A stretch of DNA of 5,587 bases from an uncultured Oceanobacillus sp. (lineage in GTDB: Bacteria > Bacillota > Bacilli > Bacillales > Amphibacillaceae). This document shows, piece by piece, positions 4,905 to 5,587 of the stretch. The position numbers and the translations under genes were made by a program. Below the pieces are notes generated by a model. It worked only from the letters and a program-made list of their open reading frames with translations. It was not told the DNA's origin and made no database searches. Position 1 is the stretch's first letter. Every line of letters starts with the position of its first letter. The stretch spans positions 1-5,587 of the forward strand of contig CALKWU010000065.1 in assembly GCA_938004015.1 (NCBI GenBank). The letters run 5' to 3'.

Positions 4905-4913
4905 TGATATAAT
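4905..4913 (+). promoter_or_regulatory. Extended -10 promoter for the acyl-CoA synthetase gene
   Basis: TGATATAAT is a perfect extended -10 (TGn plus TATAAT at 4908-4913). No good -35 box is present 17 bp upstream (CCCCAA region), as is common for extended -10 promoters. Transcription would start near 4920, about 22 nt before the ATG and just ahead of the ribosome binding site. Confidence 0.6.
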
Positions 4914-4941
4914 AGGTAAAAATAGAAAAGGGGTGGCTGAA

Positions 4942-5587
4942 ATGAAACGAGAAGAGTTGATCGCACCAAAAAAGTACAATATTGTCATGGAGGTGGAAAA
5001 GCACGCTGAAGATGCGGAGAGAAAAGCACTCATCTGGGTGGATGAAAACGATCAGCGAAAAGAAATTACATACGGTTCCCTCCTCCACAATGTAAACAAA
5101 GTCGGAAATGTATTGTTGTCAAGCGGCTTGCAACGGGGAGATAAGATCCTTATCATCATGCCGCGTTTGATCGAAACGTATGAAGTGTATCTCGCGGCTT
5201 TGAAGACAGGAATCATCATCATTCCTAGTTCGGAAATGTTGAAAGCAAGTGATTTGGAATACCGGATCAATCATGGGGAAGTGAGCGGGGTTGTTGCTTA
5301 TCACGAATTCACCGATGAAGTGAGCAACGTTTCCAAATTCGATGAATTGAAAAAATTCGTCGTCGGAAAACCGGTTAATGGTTGGGATTTTTTGGATGAA
5401 GCGAAGGAAAATGCATCAGATGAATTGGAAGTGATCGATTCGACCAGGGATGACATCGCCTTTTTACCGTATACTTCCGGTACGACAGGAAATCCAAAGG
5501 GAGTCGTCCATACCCACGGTTGGGGGTTTGCTCATTTGAAAGCGGCTGCACCGAATTGGCTCGCCATTGAAGAAGGGGATTTGGTCT
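4942..5587 (+). CDS. AMP-forming acyl-CoA synthetase, N-terminal part (MbcS/medium-chain type)
   Basis: From ATG 4942 an open frame of 215 codons runs off the right edge; the family is usually about 500-550 aa, so about 40% is seen. It belongs to the ANL superfamily, which activates a carboxylic acid with ATP to an acyl-adenylate and then transfers it to CoA in the cytoplasm. The clearest motif is the phosphate-binding loop YTSGTTGNPKG (177-187) followed by VVHTHG (188-193). Upstream lie GLQRGDKILIIMPR (62-75) and LAALKTGIIIIPSSEML (84-100), the usual N-terminal adenylation-domain blocks. The SSEML block and N-terminal MKREELIAP resemble Bacillus acyl-CoA synthetases of the MbcS (YtcI, methylbutyryl-CoA synthetase) type, but substrate residues lie beyond the window, so no symbol is given. 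AAGGGGTG lies 6 nt before the ATG. It has its own promoter after the pdaA terminator. Confidence 0.92.
   Translation, partial: MKREELIAPKKYNIVMEVEKHAEDAERKALIWVDENDQRKEITYGSLLHNVNKVGNVLLSSGLQRGDKILIIMPRLIETYEVYLAALKTGIIIIPSSEMLKASDLEYRINHGEVSGVVAYHEFTDEVSNVSKFDELKKFVVGKPVNGWDFLDEAKENASDELEVIDSTRDDIAFLPYTSGTTGNPKGVVHTHGWGFAHLKAAAPNWLAIEEGDLV

Noticed and set aside
4219..5304. Minus-strand frames opposite pdaA and the acyl-CoA synthetase
   Set aside because: Both plus-strand genes carry diagnostic motifs; the opposite frames are low-information shadows.

Overview
The window looks like chromosomal core DNA from a low-to-moderate GC, spore-forming member of the Bacillales (Bacillaceae or Planococcaceae/Sporosarcina-like). 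The evidence is a pdaA orthologue (spore-cortex muramic-δ-lactam synthesis), a YfkD-family secreted protein, a YfkH-type YihY/BrkB membrane protein, AAGGAGG-like ribosome binding sites, and TTG/GTG start codons. I see no phage, plasmid, transposase, CRISPR or RNA genes. The species assignment is inference only.

Layout: (1) At the left edge, on the minus strand, are the first 32 codons of an AgcS/AlsT-type sodium:amino-acid symporter, with its promoter. (2) A divergent intergenic region of about 260 bp leads to a 92-aa YtxH-like membrane-anchored protein on the plus strand, followed by a terminator hairpin. (3) A six-TM YihY/BrkB-family protein follows, ending in a perfect 15-bp palindrome. 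(4) Next is a YfkD-family exported protein. (5) A 200-bp leader with a striking set of inverted repeats precedes (6) a YuiF-type NhaC-superfamily transporter. A second, degenerate copy of the palindrome starts 1 bp after its stop. (7) pdaA follows, closed by a good terminator. (8) A new promoter starts an AMP-forming acyl-CoA synthetase that runs off the right edge (215 codons seen).

The plus-strand genes all point the same way but look like several short transcription units rather than one operon, since terminators or repeat hairpins separate most of them. The functional themes are envelope and transport (BrkB-like, YfkD, YuiF, AgcS), spore peptidoglycan (PdaA) and fatty/branched-chain acid activation (acyl-CoA synthetase). 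No shared pathway is evident.

The protein-coding content is ordinary. The most interesting parts are non-coding: the leader of the YuiF-type gene and the pair of homologous palindromic elements at 1555-1608 and 3956-4006. In the leader, the Shine-Dalgarno sequence has a perfect 10-nt complement 95 nt upstream, a near-perfect 14-bp palindrome overlaps a predicted -10 box, and there is a possible long-range closing helix. All structures were found by eye without folding software.
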